A stretch of DNA of 9,751 nt from Clostridiales bacterium (GCA_019420405.1 JAHZHF010000046.1:5244-14994), one strand, 5' to 3'; counted from the stretch's first letter, positions 1 through 6,972 are shown. Numbers and translations: made by a program. The notes: generated by a model not told the origin, from the letters alone.

Positions 1-377
1 ATATCGTATGCTGCGTTCAGACTCCTGTCGTCAAATTCCTGCCACTTCGTCTTCTGTTCAAGAAGCTCCCGGTAGTCTGAGTTTTCTTCGCATAGTTCTC
101 TCACAGCGCCATGTACCCGTTCTCTCGCTATGCCGTCTCCATCTCTCAGACTGTCCCACCTCAGCTCCTTACGGATAAACGGCACGCCGTGCCTCCGGTA
201 ATTCTCCGGCTCCTCCTCACAGCCATGGTACTCCTCCGAAAACAGCGAATGCAGCCTGGCAAAGTCTGCATTCGCTCTTTTGAGCATGAGAAAAACAAAC
301 AGAAGCTCCATTACCTCCTGCCGTTCCTTCCCGTCTGTACAGTCCTTAAATCTCATCAGCTTCCCGTACAATTCCAT
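1..377 (-). CDS. HsdM-like protein, N-terminal part, cut by window edge
   Basis: This is an open frame of 125 codons starting at ATG 377 and running off the left end of the window. The ATG has a good ribosome binding site (AGAGGTGAG) that overlaps the recJ stop codon. Only 15 nt separate the two genes, so they are almost certainly co-transcribed and perhaps translationally coupled. The visible part is hydrophilic and helical, with no signal peptide. Its pattern follows the helical N-terminal domain of type I restriction-modification M subunits: a hydrophobic helix ELLFVFLMLKRAN (about residues 24-36), then PENYRRHGVPFI and KELRWDSL (about 57-76), then a helix ending in REL.EEN, then a short FDD..L segment. 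In that family this domain precedes the SAM-binding NPPY methyltransferase domain, which would lie outside the window. The family call is by remembered pattern only. It could instead be a Lachnospiraceae protein of unknown function carrying only this domain. Confidence 0.5.
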   Translation of the reverse strand, partial: MELYGKLMRFKDCTDGKERQEVMELLFVFLMLKRANADFARLHSLFSEEYHGCEEEPENYRRHGVPFIRKELRWDSLRDGDGIARERVHGAVRELCEENSDYRELLEQKTKWQEFDDRSLNAAYD

Positions 378-392
378 AAAAAGCACTCACCT

Positions 393-2105
393 CTACTGAT
401 AATTCACAATCGTAAGCTGAACGGTCCTCCGGCCCATATATTCGTTGACCGAAGGATAATATGTAAATGACATCACAGGCTTTGTCTCCATCGCCTTTAA
501 GCACGCCTCCACATCTCCGAAATAGACCGCTTCCATCTGATTTCCCTGACTGTCCTTAAGCCTGCACTTGAGGACGTTCCGGTTCTTCCCGAAGATCCCC
601 GGCCGGATCACCTGCAGGTTCCGCTCTGCGAAGAGAGGCCTCGGGTTTCCTTTCCCAAACGGCTCCAGAAATTCCAGCTCATTGATCAGTTTCTCCGTAA
701 TATACGGAAACGGAAGCTGCATGTCGATGGATACCTTCTCCATCAGATCCTCATCACTCAGCTCGCAGAGCTCGTTGATCGTCTCCCGGAACCGGTCTAC
801 ATTTTCCTCCTCTAAAGACAGCCCTGCCGCCAGTTTATGCCCGCCGAACTTCGTAAACAGCGCGCGGCATCTGCACATCTGGGCGAACATATCATAAGCC
901 TCGATGGAACGACCGGATCCTTTCACGCCCTCTTCCGCCTTCGTCAGCACAAAGACCGGACGGTAATATCTCTCCCGGATCCTTCCCGCAATAATCCCCG
1001 CAATACTCTCATGACAGTCCGGAAGATAAACCACGAGCACCTTATCCTCCTTAAGGGATGTCGTCTCGATCAGATTCACCGCCTCCGCAACGCCCCGCTC
1101 CGTCATCTCCTTCCGGCTGTCATTCAGCGCTTTTAAATCCTCCGCCAGCATCACAGCGTCCCGGCGCGTCCGCGCATTTAACAGCTCCAGCGCACGTTTC
1201 GCCGTATCCAGCCTGCCGCTGGCGTTAATACACGGCCCGATCACGAATCCGATGTGGTACGCATTCAGCCGGTCCACGTCGATTCCCGTGCACTCAATCA
1301 GTGCCTTGAGCCCCGGATTCTGCGTCCTCTTTAACATCTCCAGTCCCTGCTTCACGAAGATCCGGTTCTCTCCGGTCAGATCCATTACATCCCCCACCGT
1401 CGCGATCGCCACATTTTCCATCAGATAGTCCACATCCTCCGGGTCTCTCTGCATCACATTATACAGAGCCTCGATCAGCTTGTACGCAACCGCCGCTCCG
1501 CACAGTCCTTTAAACGGATACTCGCAGTCCGCACGGTGCGGATCAACCACTGCGTCCGCCCGCGGAAGAAGATACTCCTTCTCCCCGTCCATCTCAATAT
1601 ACGGAACCTCGTGGTGGTCCGTCACGATAATCGTCAGACCGTTGTCCTTCCCGTAAGCGATCTCATCCGCCGCGGCAATCCCGTTATCGCACGTAATAAT
1701 TGTATCAATCCCGTCTTCTAACGCCCGGTCGATCAGCATCCGGTTCAGCCCGTACCCGTCCCTGATCCGGTCCGGGATATCCGTGTCCACATCCGCGCCC
1801 AGCCCGCTCAGCCCTTCCTGCAGGATATAGGTTGCATTCACTCCGTCAATGTCATAGTCCCCGATCACTCTGATCCGCTTCTCTTCGCGGATCTTCTCCT
1901 CCAGAATCTCCACCGCCCGGTCCATATCCCGCATCAGCATCCCATCGTAGAGATCCGCGATCGTCCCGTTCAAATAAAAATCCACGGCCTCGTCCCCGAC
2001 GATATCCCGGTTGCGGATCAGACGAGCTAAAATCGGGGAGATGTGATACTTCTCCCCGATTGCGTTAAAATCAGCTTTTTTCATGGTGATAAACCAGCGT
2101 TCCAT
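393..2105 (-). CDS. recJ: Single-stranded-DNA-specific exonuclease RecJ
   Basis: This is a 570-residue DHH-family phosphoesterase, close to the length of E. coli RecJ and much shorter than the B. subtilis protein. RecJ degrades single-stranded DNA 5' to 3' in the cytoplasm during recombination, mismatch and base-excision repair. Visible motifs in order are GDYDIDG (82-88, motif I metal-binding Asp residues), CDNGI (139-143, motif III), VTDHHEVP (161-168, the DHH signature), ASGRLDTA (295-302), and the DHHA1 part with GSGRS (396-400) and GGHKLAAG (421-428). An OB-fold-like C-terminal region around EPFGKGNPRPLF (481-492) follows. All core catalytic residues look present. One departure from the usual RecJ sequence is CHES at 364-367, where WHEG is more common. 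ATG at 2105 is preferred because GAGGA sits about 7 nt upstream, and no comparable site precedes Met8. It has its own promoter and is followed closely by the HsdM-like gene. Confidence 0.93.
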   Translation of the reverse strand: MERWFITMKKADFNAIGEKYHISPILARLIRNRDIVGDEAVDFYLNGTIADLYDGMLMRDMDRAVEILEEKIREEKRIRVIGDYDIDGVNATYILQEGLSGLGADVDTDIPDRIRDGYGLNRMLIDRALEDGIDTIITCDNGIAAADEIAYGKDNGLTIIVTDHHEVPYIEMDGEKEYLLPRADAVVDPHRADCEYPFKGLCGAAVAYKLIEALYNVMQRDPEDVDYLMENVAIATVGDVMDLTGENRIFVKQGLEMLKRTQNPGLKALIECTGIDVDRLNAYHIGFVIGPCINASGRLDTAKRALELLNARTRRDAVMLAEDLKALNDSRKEMTERGVAEAVNLIETTSLKEDKVLVVYLPDCHESIAGIIAGRIRERYYRPVFVLTKAEEGVKGSGRSIEAYDMFAQMCRCRALFTKFGGHKLAAGLSLEEENVDRFRETINELCELSDEDLMEKVSIDMQLPFPYITEKLINELEFLEPFGKGNPRPLFAERNLQVIRPGIFGKNRNVLKCRLKDSQGNQMEAVYFGDVEACLKAMETKPVMSFTYYPSVNEYMGRRTVQLTIVNYQ

Positions 2106-2144
2106 AATGATTCCTCGATTCTGTATCTGTGGTAGTCTAGGGTT

Positions 2145-2173
2145 ATTTTAGCTTATTTGAGGGATAAAAACAA
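2145..2173 (-). promoter_or_regulatory. Sigma-A-type promoter for recJ
   Basis: On the minus strand, TTGTTT (2168-2173) and TAAAAT (2145-2150) are separated by exactly 17 nt. Transcription would start near 2138 and give a leader of about 30 nt containing the recJ ribosome binding site. This makes recJ and the following HsdM-like gene an operon separate from the AAA+ gene upstream. The match is by eye only. Confidence 0.6.
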
Positions 2174-2218
2174 TTGATTCTATGGATAAAATCTATTGGT
2201 ATATCCTCATCGTTTTTC

Positions 2219-3703
2219 TCAGGACAGCAGCCCTCTCACCATCTCCCCGTCAAAGGTCACACTCTTTACATGCTCTACCTCGATCTGGTACAGGGCATTC
2301 GCCGCGATATGCTCTGCCGCCTGCTCCAGATCCCGGATTCCGCTTGTATTTCTGTGCAGGTCAATCACCGCATCCAGCCCGTCTTCTGTCAGCGTGCATT
2401 CTTCTTCCCGCATGCCGATCCGTTTCAGCACTTTCGGAAGCGCATATTTCGAGAAGATCACTTTCTTTTCTTCCGGCGTGTAGTCCGGAATCTCAATCAC
2501 CGCAAACCTGGACATAAGCGGGGCGCTGATCTGATCCTTATCGTTGGCAGTAGCGATCGGGTAAACACCCACCGTCGGAATCATGCATTCAATATAATTG
2601 TCTGTAAATCCAAGGTTATCCAGAAGGGTCAGGAGGACATCCGCCGGATTGCCGTTTCCTTTCCCTGCTGCCGCCTTGTCCAGCTCATTGATAATGAAGA
2701 CCAGATTGGACTCTCCGGCCATGGAAAATGCTTCCATAATAATACCCGGCTTTGCATTCGCATAGATACGGGAGCTTCCGGTGAGCTGCTCCGGATCGTT
2801 GATGGAGCTCATGTCCAGCGTCGTCCACGGCAGCTTCAGAATCCGCGCCACAGCATAGGCAATCTGGGATTTTCCGGTTCCGGCCGGGCCGATCAGCAGC
2901 AGGCCGTAAGCGGGAAGGGTATGGGTGCGGTTAATCTGAATAATCGTTTCAATGATCCTCTGCTTAACCTGCTCCATGCCGTAGAGCTCCTCGTCCAGAA
3001 TCCTTCTCGCTTCCTCGGGATCAACGGGCGGGAAATAATTCCCCTTCCACTGGATATTCATCATAATGGAAAGCGCTCTCTGAGCGTGCCGCCGCTCTTC
3101 TGCGGACACCTCATGGGAACGCGCCACCGCCAGATTTCTCCTCGCCCAGAGACGGATATTATCCGGCAGAGTTCTTCCTGCACAGGTCATAAAATCCGTA
3201 ATGCTCTGGATACTGGTCAGCTTCATGCTATCACCGGCCTCTTCCTCATCCTCGTCCGGAATCTCTTCGGACGGAGCGTCGCTGGAGAGAAGCCTCTCGA
3301 TCATAAACTGCAAAAAACCGTCTTCCGCGGAAAGTTTCACCCCGCCGCCGAAAGCGATTTCACGAATTTTATAGACAGCGTACTCCCCGTATTTGGCTGC
3401 GCCGGAAAGCCGCACATTAATATGATTCTCTCCAAGCCATTTCAAAAGGCTGACAAACCGGGCGTCAATCCGCAGAATGTCCGCACTGGCAGTACCGTCC
3501 TCCCCCTGGAACTCAAAAGCCGTGCGTTTTACCGGATTGGTAAACACTCCGGCGGAATGATGCTTAAGCTGTCCCGCGCTGTTATCCAGGACGAGCAGCG
3601 GGTGCTCCGCGGACGCCTCCGGCTCATTCGTATAGAAAATCGTATAAGTACATACCGGCTTCCTGGAATCTGATGGTAAATGATTAAAATCGTAAACTGG
3701 CAT
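2219..3703 (-). CDS. Lon-like AAA+ ATPase without protease domain
   Basis: This is a 494-residue cytoplasmic protein. Residues 1-220 match nothing I recognise and include an acidic linker (about 145-157). From about 229 it follows the Lon ATPase module: an ARRILDEELYGMEQVKQRI lead-in helix (232-250), Walker A GPAGTGKS (272-279), a Lon-like GSSRIYANAKPGII segment (309-322), Walker B VFIINE (335-340), sensor 1 ATAN (384-387), arginine-finger candidate R399 and sensor 2 region SGIRDLEQ (454-461). It ends right after the lid, so the Lon Ser-Lys protease domain is absent. The Walker B Asp is Asn339 (codon AAT), while the catalytic Glu340 is kept. The protein could therefore act as a remodeller or switch rather than a protease. 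Start ATG 3703 has AAGGAGA about 8 nt upstream. Base composition resembles the housekeeping genes rather than rhuM. The partner and substrate are unknown. Confidence 0.85.
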   Translation of the reverse strand: MPVYDFNHLPSDSRKPVCTYTIFYTNEPEASAEHPLLVLDNSAGQLKHHSAGVFTNPVKRTAFEFQGEDGTASADILRIDARFVSLLKWLGENHINVRLSGAAKYGEYAVYKIREIAFGGGVKLSAEDGFLQFMIERLLSSDAPSEEIPDEDEEEAGDSMKLTSIQSITDFMTCAGRTLPDNIRLWARRNLAVARSHEVSAEERRHAQRALSIMMNIQWKGNYFPPVDPEEARRILDEELYGMEQVKQRIIETIIQINRTHTLPAYGLLLIGPAGTGKSQIAYAVARILKLPWTTLDMSSINDPEQLTGSSRIYANAKPGIIMEAFSMAGESNLVFIINELDKAAAGKGNGNPADVLLTLLDNLGFTDNYIECMIPTVGVYPIATANDKDQISAPLMSRFAVIEIPDYTPEEKKVIFSKYALPKVLKRIGMREEECTLTEDGLDAVIDLHRNTSGIRDLEQAAEHIAANALYQIEVEHVKSVTFDGEMVRGLLS

Positions 3704-3765
3704 AATCTGTCTCCTTCGTATTTTTTATTTCACTTTTATTGTTTTCATAGAAACTGCCTGTTCTA

Positions 3766-4785
3766 TTAGTTATTATCTTTTTTCTTCACTATGTTTTGAA
3801 TATTTTTAATGCTTTCCAAATATACCGCTTCAACCGGTGACAAATTCTGTGCCTGATATTTTCTATACTCTTTTGTTGCCTTCTCAATTGCCTGCGCATG
3901 GCTAATTGTACCGGCACCCTGCAGCACCTTTTCCCCTGTAGTCTTCAAAACATTATCAAGATGCTCCACATAATCTGACATATACATAGGATTATGACGC
4001 ATAGCTTGAATTTCCGCAAAATCAAAATATCCCGATACAATATTATTCAATATTTTTAATTCTTCATCATTAAGGTAGTTTTTTGCAATGCCTATATCCT
4101 TTAAAGCAGGAAAGTCACCAGAAAAACTCTTCAATCCCATAAAAGGCTGACCCGCATCCGCGCGCTCGTATATAACCTCTGCTGCTGTATGTCCGTGTGC
4201 TGCATAATGCAATTTGTTCTGCACCATTTTAAAAAAGGCAATAGATTCACTACTCTTAGGATCATAGTCAACACTCGTTGCATAAAGGTCAAGAACCTGT
4301 CGGTACATAACCTTTTCAGACGAACGTATATCCCGTATGCGGTCCAACAGCTCTTTCCAGTAGTTACCGCCGCCCAGATTTTTCAGCCGCTCATCATCCA
4401 GCGTAAAACCTTTTATCATGTACTCTTTTAATCGTTCGGTAGCCCACCGGCGGAAATTTGTAGCAATTTTTGATTTCACTCTATAACCAAGGGAAATAAT
4501 CATATCCAAATTATAATGTGTTGTATTATATTTTTTCCCGTCAGCAGCAGTTGTTCGGAATTTCCGAACAACTGAATTTTCTTCCAGTTCGCCCTCTTCA
4601 AAAATATGTTTGATATGCTCACTGATATTGGATTTACTGGTTTGGTAGAGTGCACATAATTGTGCCTGTGTAAGCCAAACGGTCTCATCTTCAAACTTAA
4701 CGTCAATTTTTGTGCGTCCATCTTCCGTTTGATATATGATAATTTCACTCCCAACAATATTGAGATTGTCTCTTCTATCCTCCAC
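3766..4785 (-). CDS. RhuM family protein
   Basis: This belongs to the RhuM family (named after a Salmonella SPI-3 gene). The family is common on islands and beside mobile or defence genes, and its biochemical function is not firmly known. With the start used here it has 339 residues, the usual size. Visible features are a winged-helix-like DNA-binding region VWLTQAQLCALYQTSKSNIS (36-55), the conserved NLDMIISLGYRV (92-103) and FRRWATERLKEYMIKGF (111-127), and a C-terminal segment with HYAAHGHTAAEVIYERADA (193-211). I chose GTG 4785 over the longer frame from ATG 4824 for two reasons. AAGGAGG lies 8 nt before the GTG, whereas the ATG has no site. A likely -10 element also lies between the two, so the ATG would not be transcribed. 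The gene looks intact and is more A+T-rich than its neighbours, which with the IS debris just upstream suggests acquisition by transfer. Confidence 0.88.
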   Translation of the reverse strand: MEDRRDNLNIVGSEIIIYQTEDGRTKIDVKFEDETVWLTQAQLCALYQTSKSNISEHIKHIFEEGELEENSVVRKFRTTAADGKKYNTTHYNLDMIISLGYRVKSKIATNFRRWATERLKEYMIKGFTLDDERLKNLGGGNYWKELLDRIRDIRSSEKVMYRQVLDLYATSVDYDPKSSESIAFFKMVQNKLHYAAHGHTAAEVIYERADAGQPFMGLKSFSGDFPALKDIGIAKNYLNDEELKILNNIVSGYFDFAEIQAMRHNPMYMSDYVEHLDNVLKTTGEKVLQGAGTISHAQAIEKATKEYRKYQAQNLSPVEAVYLESIKNIQNIVKKKDNN

Positions 4786-4793
4786 CTTGCAGT

Positions 4794-4823
4794 CCTCCTT
4801 TTTCCATTTCATTAATTTTATCA
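4794..4823 (-). promoter_or_regulatory. Extended -10 and ribosome binding site of rhuM
   Basis: On the minus strand, TGATAAAAT (4815-4823) is an extended -10 element with no convincing -35. Transcription would begin near 4808. The Shine-Dalgarno sequence AAGGAGG occupies 4794-4800, 8 nt before GTG 4785. The short leader fits the GTG start. Confidence 0.4.
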
Positions 4824-4837
4824 TATTACTTTCATAA

Positions 4838-4983
4838 TCATTGCTTTATCGACTCACAAAATTGTCCTCGTCTTTTCAATTCCTGTAAAGCATATAAACT
4901 GGCATCCCACCAGTACTCAGTTAGCAGATCACTCTTAATCCCTCTTTCAAAAGCTTCTATATTATCTATAGCGATCCAATAAA
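4838..4983 (-). pseudogene. Unrecognised ORF remnant upstream of rhuM
   Basis: This frame ends at TGA 4838 and encodes about 45 sensible residues, including AFERGIKSDLLTEYWWDAS and ALQELKRRGQF. These look like the C-terminal end of a real helical protein that I do not recognise. Upstream, the frame merges into the IS630 remnant and has no plausible start with a ribosome binding site. The simplest reading is the tail of a gene disrupted by the insertion element. It lies 52 nt before the rhuM GTG and might once have been its operon partner. It could also be a chance open frame. Confidence 0.3.
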
Positions 4984-4986
4984 TTA

Positions 4987-5256
4987 TTACGCACGTCCAC
5001 ACGCACGAAACCATCTTATACAATCCGATATGTGACGTCTGGTCATGTCCGTATTGATTCCGCTTTCATCGAGAAACACAAGGTGCTTTGTGTCGTTCTC
5101 TGGGTTTTCACAGAACCGGTCATTGCCATCTGCTTGCGTAAGCGGTAAATAGTGCTTATGTTTACCGAAAGGCATTCGGCAATTTCCTTAACAGGGATAT
5201 GATGATTAAGGGCTTGGATAATTAAATTTCTGCCACAAGTCGGCGGAAACCTTGAT
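4987..5256 (-). pseudogene. IS630-type transposase remnant, internally deleted
   Basis: Two transposase pieces lie in different minus-strand frames. The first (about 5256-5105) encodes a helix-turn-helix: RNLIIQALNHHIPVKEIAEC followed by LSVNISTIYRLRKQMAMTGS and VKT. This is the pattern of the N-terminal domain of IS630/Tc1-mariner transposases, including the typical TGSV end. The second (about 5110-4987) encodes KHLVFLDESGINTDMTRR, the start of the DDE catalytic domain with its first catalytic Asp in LDES. It then loses the family pattern and stops. An intact IS630 transposase has roughly 90 or more residues between these parts and a further D and E afterwards, so the copy has an internal deletion with a frame change and a 3' truncation. 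No start codon is visible, and the first piece begins almost at the rlmD stop codon. It cannot encode an active transposase. Confidence 0.8.
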
Positions 5257-6627
5257 TTACTGGACTTTTCTCGTCAACAGAGCGACAGTCTCAACGTGAA
5301 CAGTCTCGCAGAACTGATCCACGGCCGTCAGCCGTTCCACCCGGTACCCGGCGAGCTGCATCATCTCAAGATCCCGTGCAAGACTGGTCATCTTGCAGGA
5401 TATATATACAATTCTCTCCACACCGTAATTCAGAATCTTCGGAAGCGCCTTCGGATGCACGCCGTCTCTTGGCGGGTCCAAAACGATCACATTCGGCTTC
5501 TCTGTCAGTTCATCCAGCACTTGAAATACATCGCCTGCTATGAATTTACAGTTGGAAATTCCGTTTCTTGCAGCATTTTCCTTTGCAGCCTCCACCGCTT
5601 CTTCGACAATCTCCACACCGACCACTTCTTTTGCCACCGGAGCCAGCACCTGGCTGATCGTCCCCGTTCCGCTGAACAGATCGAACACCGTCATATCATG
5701 GATATCTCCGATATATTCCCTCACCGTCTTATAGAGCACTTCCGCCCCTTTCGTATTCGGCTGGAAGAAAGAAAAAGGCGTAATCTTAAACTCCAGCCCC
5801 AGCAGCCTGTCATAAAAGAAATCCTTCCCGTAGAGAATCCGGGTTTCATCGCTTCTTACAACATCAGACAGAGAATCGTTCATGATATGGAGAATCCCAA
5901 CGATACGCCCATCCAGCTTAAGATCCAGCAGAGCCTTCACCAACGGGGCAAGATCGTGCTCCTCCTGAGTGGTCGTGACCAGATTCACAAGGATCTCTCC
6001 CGTAGCGTCTCCCCTGCGCAGAAGCAGGTGCCGCAGGTATCCTGTATGCTGCATCTTCCGATAGTAGCTGACCTCTCGTTCCCTGAAATAATCCAGCACA
6101 CACACAAGAATCCGATTCATATCCTCGTGTACCAGCCTGCAGTCTGCAGCCGTCAGCACATCGTATGTGCTACCCTTCTTATGCAGGCCGAGGGACAGAG
6201 GGCCGTCCTTGTACTCATCCCCGAATGAAAACTCCATCTTATTCCGGTATCCGAACTCCTCCGGACTGGCTTTGACGCCCTCGAAAATGTATTCCCCTCG
6301 GATGGCCTCATCCATGATCCGGCGGATCTGTCCTTCCTTCATCTTCACCTGCTCTTTATAAGGCATGGTCTGATACATACAGCCTCCGCAGGCGGGAAAG
6401 ATACTGCAGACCGGATTCCTCGTCTCAAATGGAGACTTTTCAATCACCTCCAGAAGACGGCCTTCCGCCTGTCCTTTCTTGAATTTATTTATCAGAAAGC
6501 GGATTTTCTGTCCGGGGATTCCGTTTTTTACCGTAACATACCGCTCCTCCTCCGGCAGATATACAATCCCCTTATTCGGGAAATCCACCCGCTCTATTAT
6601 TCCTTCAAAAATCTGTCCTTTTCTCAT
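5257..6627 (-). CDS. rlmD: 23S rRNA (uracil-C5)-methyltransferase, RumA/RlmD family
   Basis: This is a 456-residue SAM-dependent methyltransferase that makes 5-methyluridine in 23S rRNA (U1939 by RlmD in E. coli; the Gram-positive RlmCD also modifies U747). From the N-terminus it has a TRAM RNA-binding domain (about 1-60), then Fe-S ligand cysteines C74, C80 and C83 in C-X5-CGGC, with C163 completing the set. Next come FSFFQPN (285-291), the SAM motif FSGTGT (318-323), DPPRDG (384-389), catalytic C411 in YISCK, and the general-base region VHVETVALL with E446. All catalytic and cluster residues are present. The frame extends upstream to GTG 6678, but ATG 6627 is preferred: GGAGG lies 5 nt before it, and the protein then begins MRKGQIFEG, the usual family start. 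No terminator is visible after the stop. The IS630 remnant begins within a few bases, so the original 3' region may have been lost. Confidence 0.93.
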   Translation of the reverse strand: MRKGQIFEGIIERVDFPNKGIVYLPEEERYVTVKNGIPGQKIRFLINKFKKGQAEGRLLEVIEKSPFETRNPVCSIFPACGGCMYQTMPYKEQVKMKEGQIRRIMDEAIRGEYIFEGVKASPEEFGYRNKMEFSFGDEYKDGPLSLGLHKKGSTYDVLTAADCRLVHEDMNRILVCVLDYFREREVSYYRKMQHTGYLRHLLLRRGDATGEILVNLVTTTQEEHDLAPLVKALLDLKLDGRIVGILHIMNDSLSDVVRSDETRILYGKDFFYDRLLGLEFKITPFSFFQPNTKGAEVLYKTVREYIGDIHDMTVFDLFSGTGTISQVLAPVAKEVVGVEIVEEAVEAAKENAARNGISNCKFIAGDVFQVLDELTEKPNVIVLDPPRDGVHPKALPKILNYGVERIVYISCKMTSLARDLEMMQLAGYRVERLTAVDQFCETVHVETVALLTRKVQ

Positions 6628-6644
6628 CCACGCCTCCGTTTTCA

Positions 6645-6690
6645 TGCAACAAAACAGGCAGGGTGCAGCCTCTCCCACATCCTGCCTGTA
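6645..6690 (-). terminator. Hairpin between small membrane gene and rlmD
   Basis: A perfect 9-bp inverted repeat (ACAGGCAGG 6654-6662, CCTGCCTGT 6681-6689) encloses an 18-nt loop. On the minus strand it is followed by TTTTGTTG, so it could end transcription after the small gene. It is only 18 nt from the rlmD start, leaving no room for a promoter behind it. It may therefore act as a partial terminator or leader structure for rlmD. The T-run on the + strand (6693-6699) makes a two-way terminator possible. Confidence 0.5.
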
Positions 6691-6716
6691 TGTTTTTTTA
6701 TCGTTTTTCCAATAGA

Positions 6717-6722
6717 TTATAC
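6717..6722 (-). promoter_or_regulatory. Possible -10 element for rlmD
   Basis: A perfect TATAAT on the minus strand overlaps the end of the small membrane protein gene. No good -35 lies at 16-18 nt, and the extended TG is absent. If used, rlmD mRNA would begin near 6710 and carry the 6654-6689 hairpin in its leader. TATAAT may be chance in this A+T-rich spot. Confidence 0.25.
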
Positions 6723-6956
6723 CTGATCATCTTCACTGAAATAGTCATCAAAATCATCATCGAAATCATCTTCAAAATCTTCCAGATAATCCGGTGTAAA
6801 GAAGCGGTACACTGCATATGCGATTCCGGCAACTGCTGCCACCGCACCGATAATTGCCAGTATCCAGATCACTGTATTTTTCTGTTTTTCTGCTTCATTC
6901 CTGTTCAGGATTTCGCTTAATTTTGATTCCGCTATCATCTCTTCTATTCTGTTCAT
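6717..6956 (-). CDS. Small single-pass membrane protein with acidic tail
   Basis: This is a 79-residue protein with three parts. A charged cytosolic-looking N-terminus (1-27) is rich in Glu and Lys. One hydrophobic helix (about 28-48, VIWILAIIGAVAAVAGIAYA) follows. The tail is extremely acidic: FEDDFDDDFDDYFSEDD near residues 61-77 alternates Asp/Glu with Phe/Tyr. There is no signal-peptidase site, so it is probably anchored in the membrane. I have the impression that similar small proteins (helix, then YRFFTPDYLEDFEDDF-like tail) are common in Lachnospiraceae, but no function is known to me. The ATG at 6956 has AAAGGA about 8 nt upstream. It lies 104 nt downstream of pcrA behind its own extended -10 promoter and is followed by the rlmD hairpin. 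The Asp/Phe pattern, codon regularity and ribosome binding site support a real gene. Confidence 0.8.
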   Translation of the reverse strand: MNRIEEMIAESKLSEILNRNEAEKQKNTVIWILAIIGAVAAVAGIAYAVYRFFTPDYLEDFEDDFDDDFDDYFSEDDQV

Positions 6957-6972
6957 AATACACGTCCTTTCC

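Noticed and set aside
2106..2218. Terminator for the AAA+ gene before recJ
   Set aside because: No G+C-rich stem with a T-run is visible between the AAA+ stop and the recJ promoter, so the end of that transcript is unknown.
2174..3673. Long open frame of 499 codons on the + strand
   Set aside because: It lies antisense to the AAA+ gene, whose Walker A, Walker B and sensor motifs are unmistakable. The + frame has no domain pattern, low-complexity His/Arg-rich content and no ribosome binding site.
4500..4757. Second minus-strand frame of 85 codons inside rhuM
   Set aside because: It overlaps the conserved RhuM N-terminal region in another frame, is low in family-like sequence and has no ribosome binding site.
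5296..6228. Open frame of 310 codons on the + strand
   Set aside because: It is antisense to rlmD, which has all its cysteine and SAM motifs. The + frame shows no family pattern.
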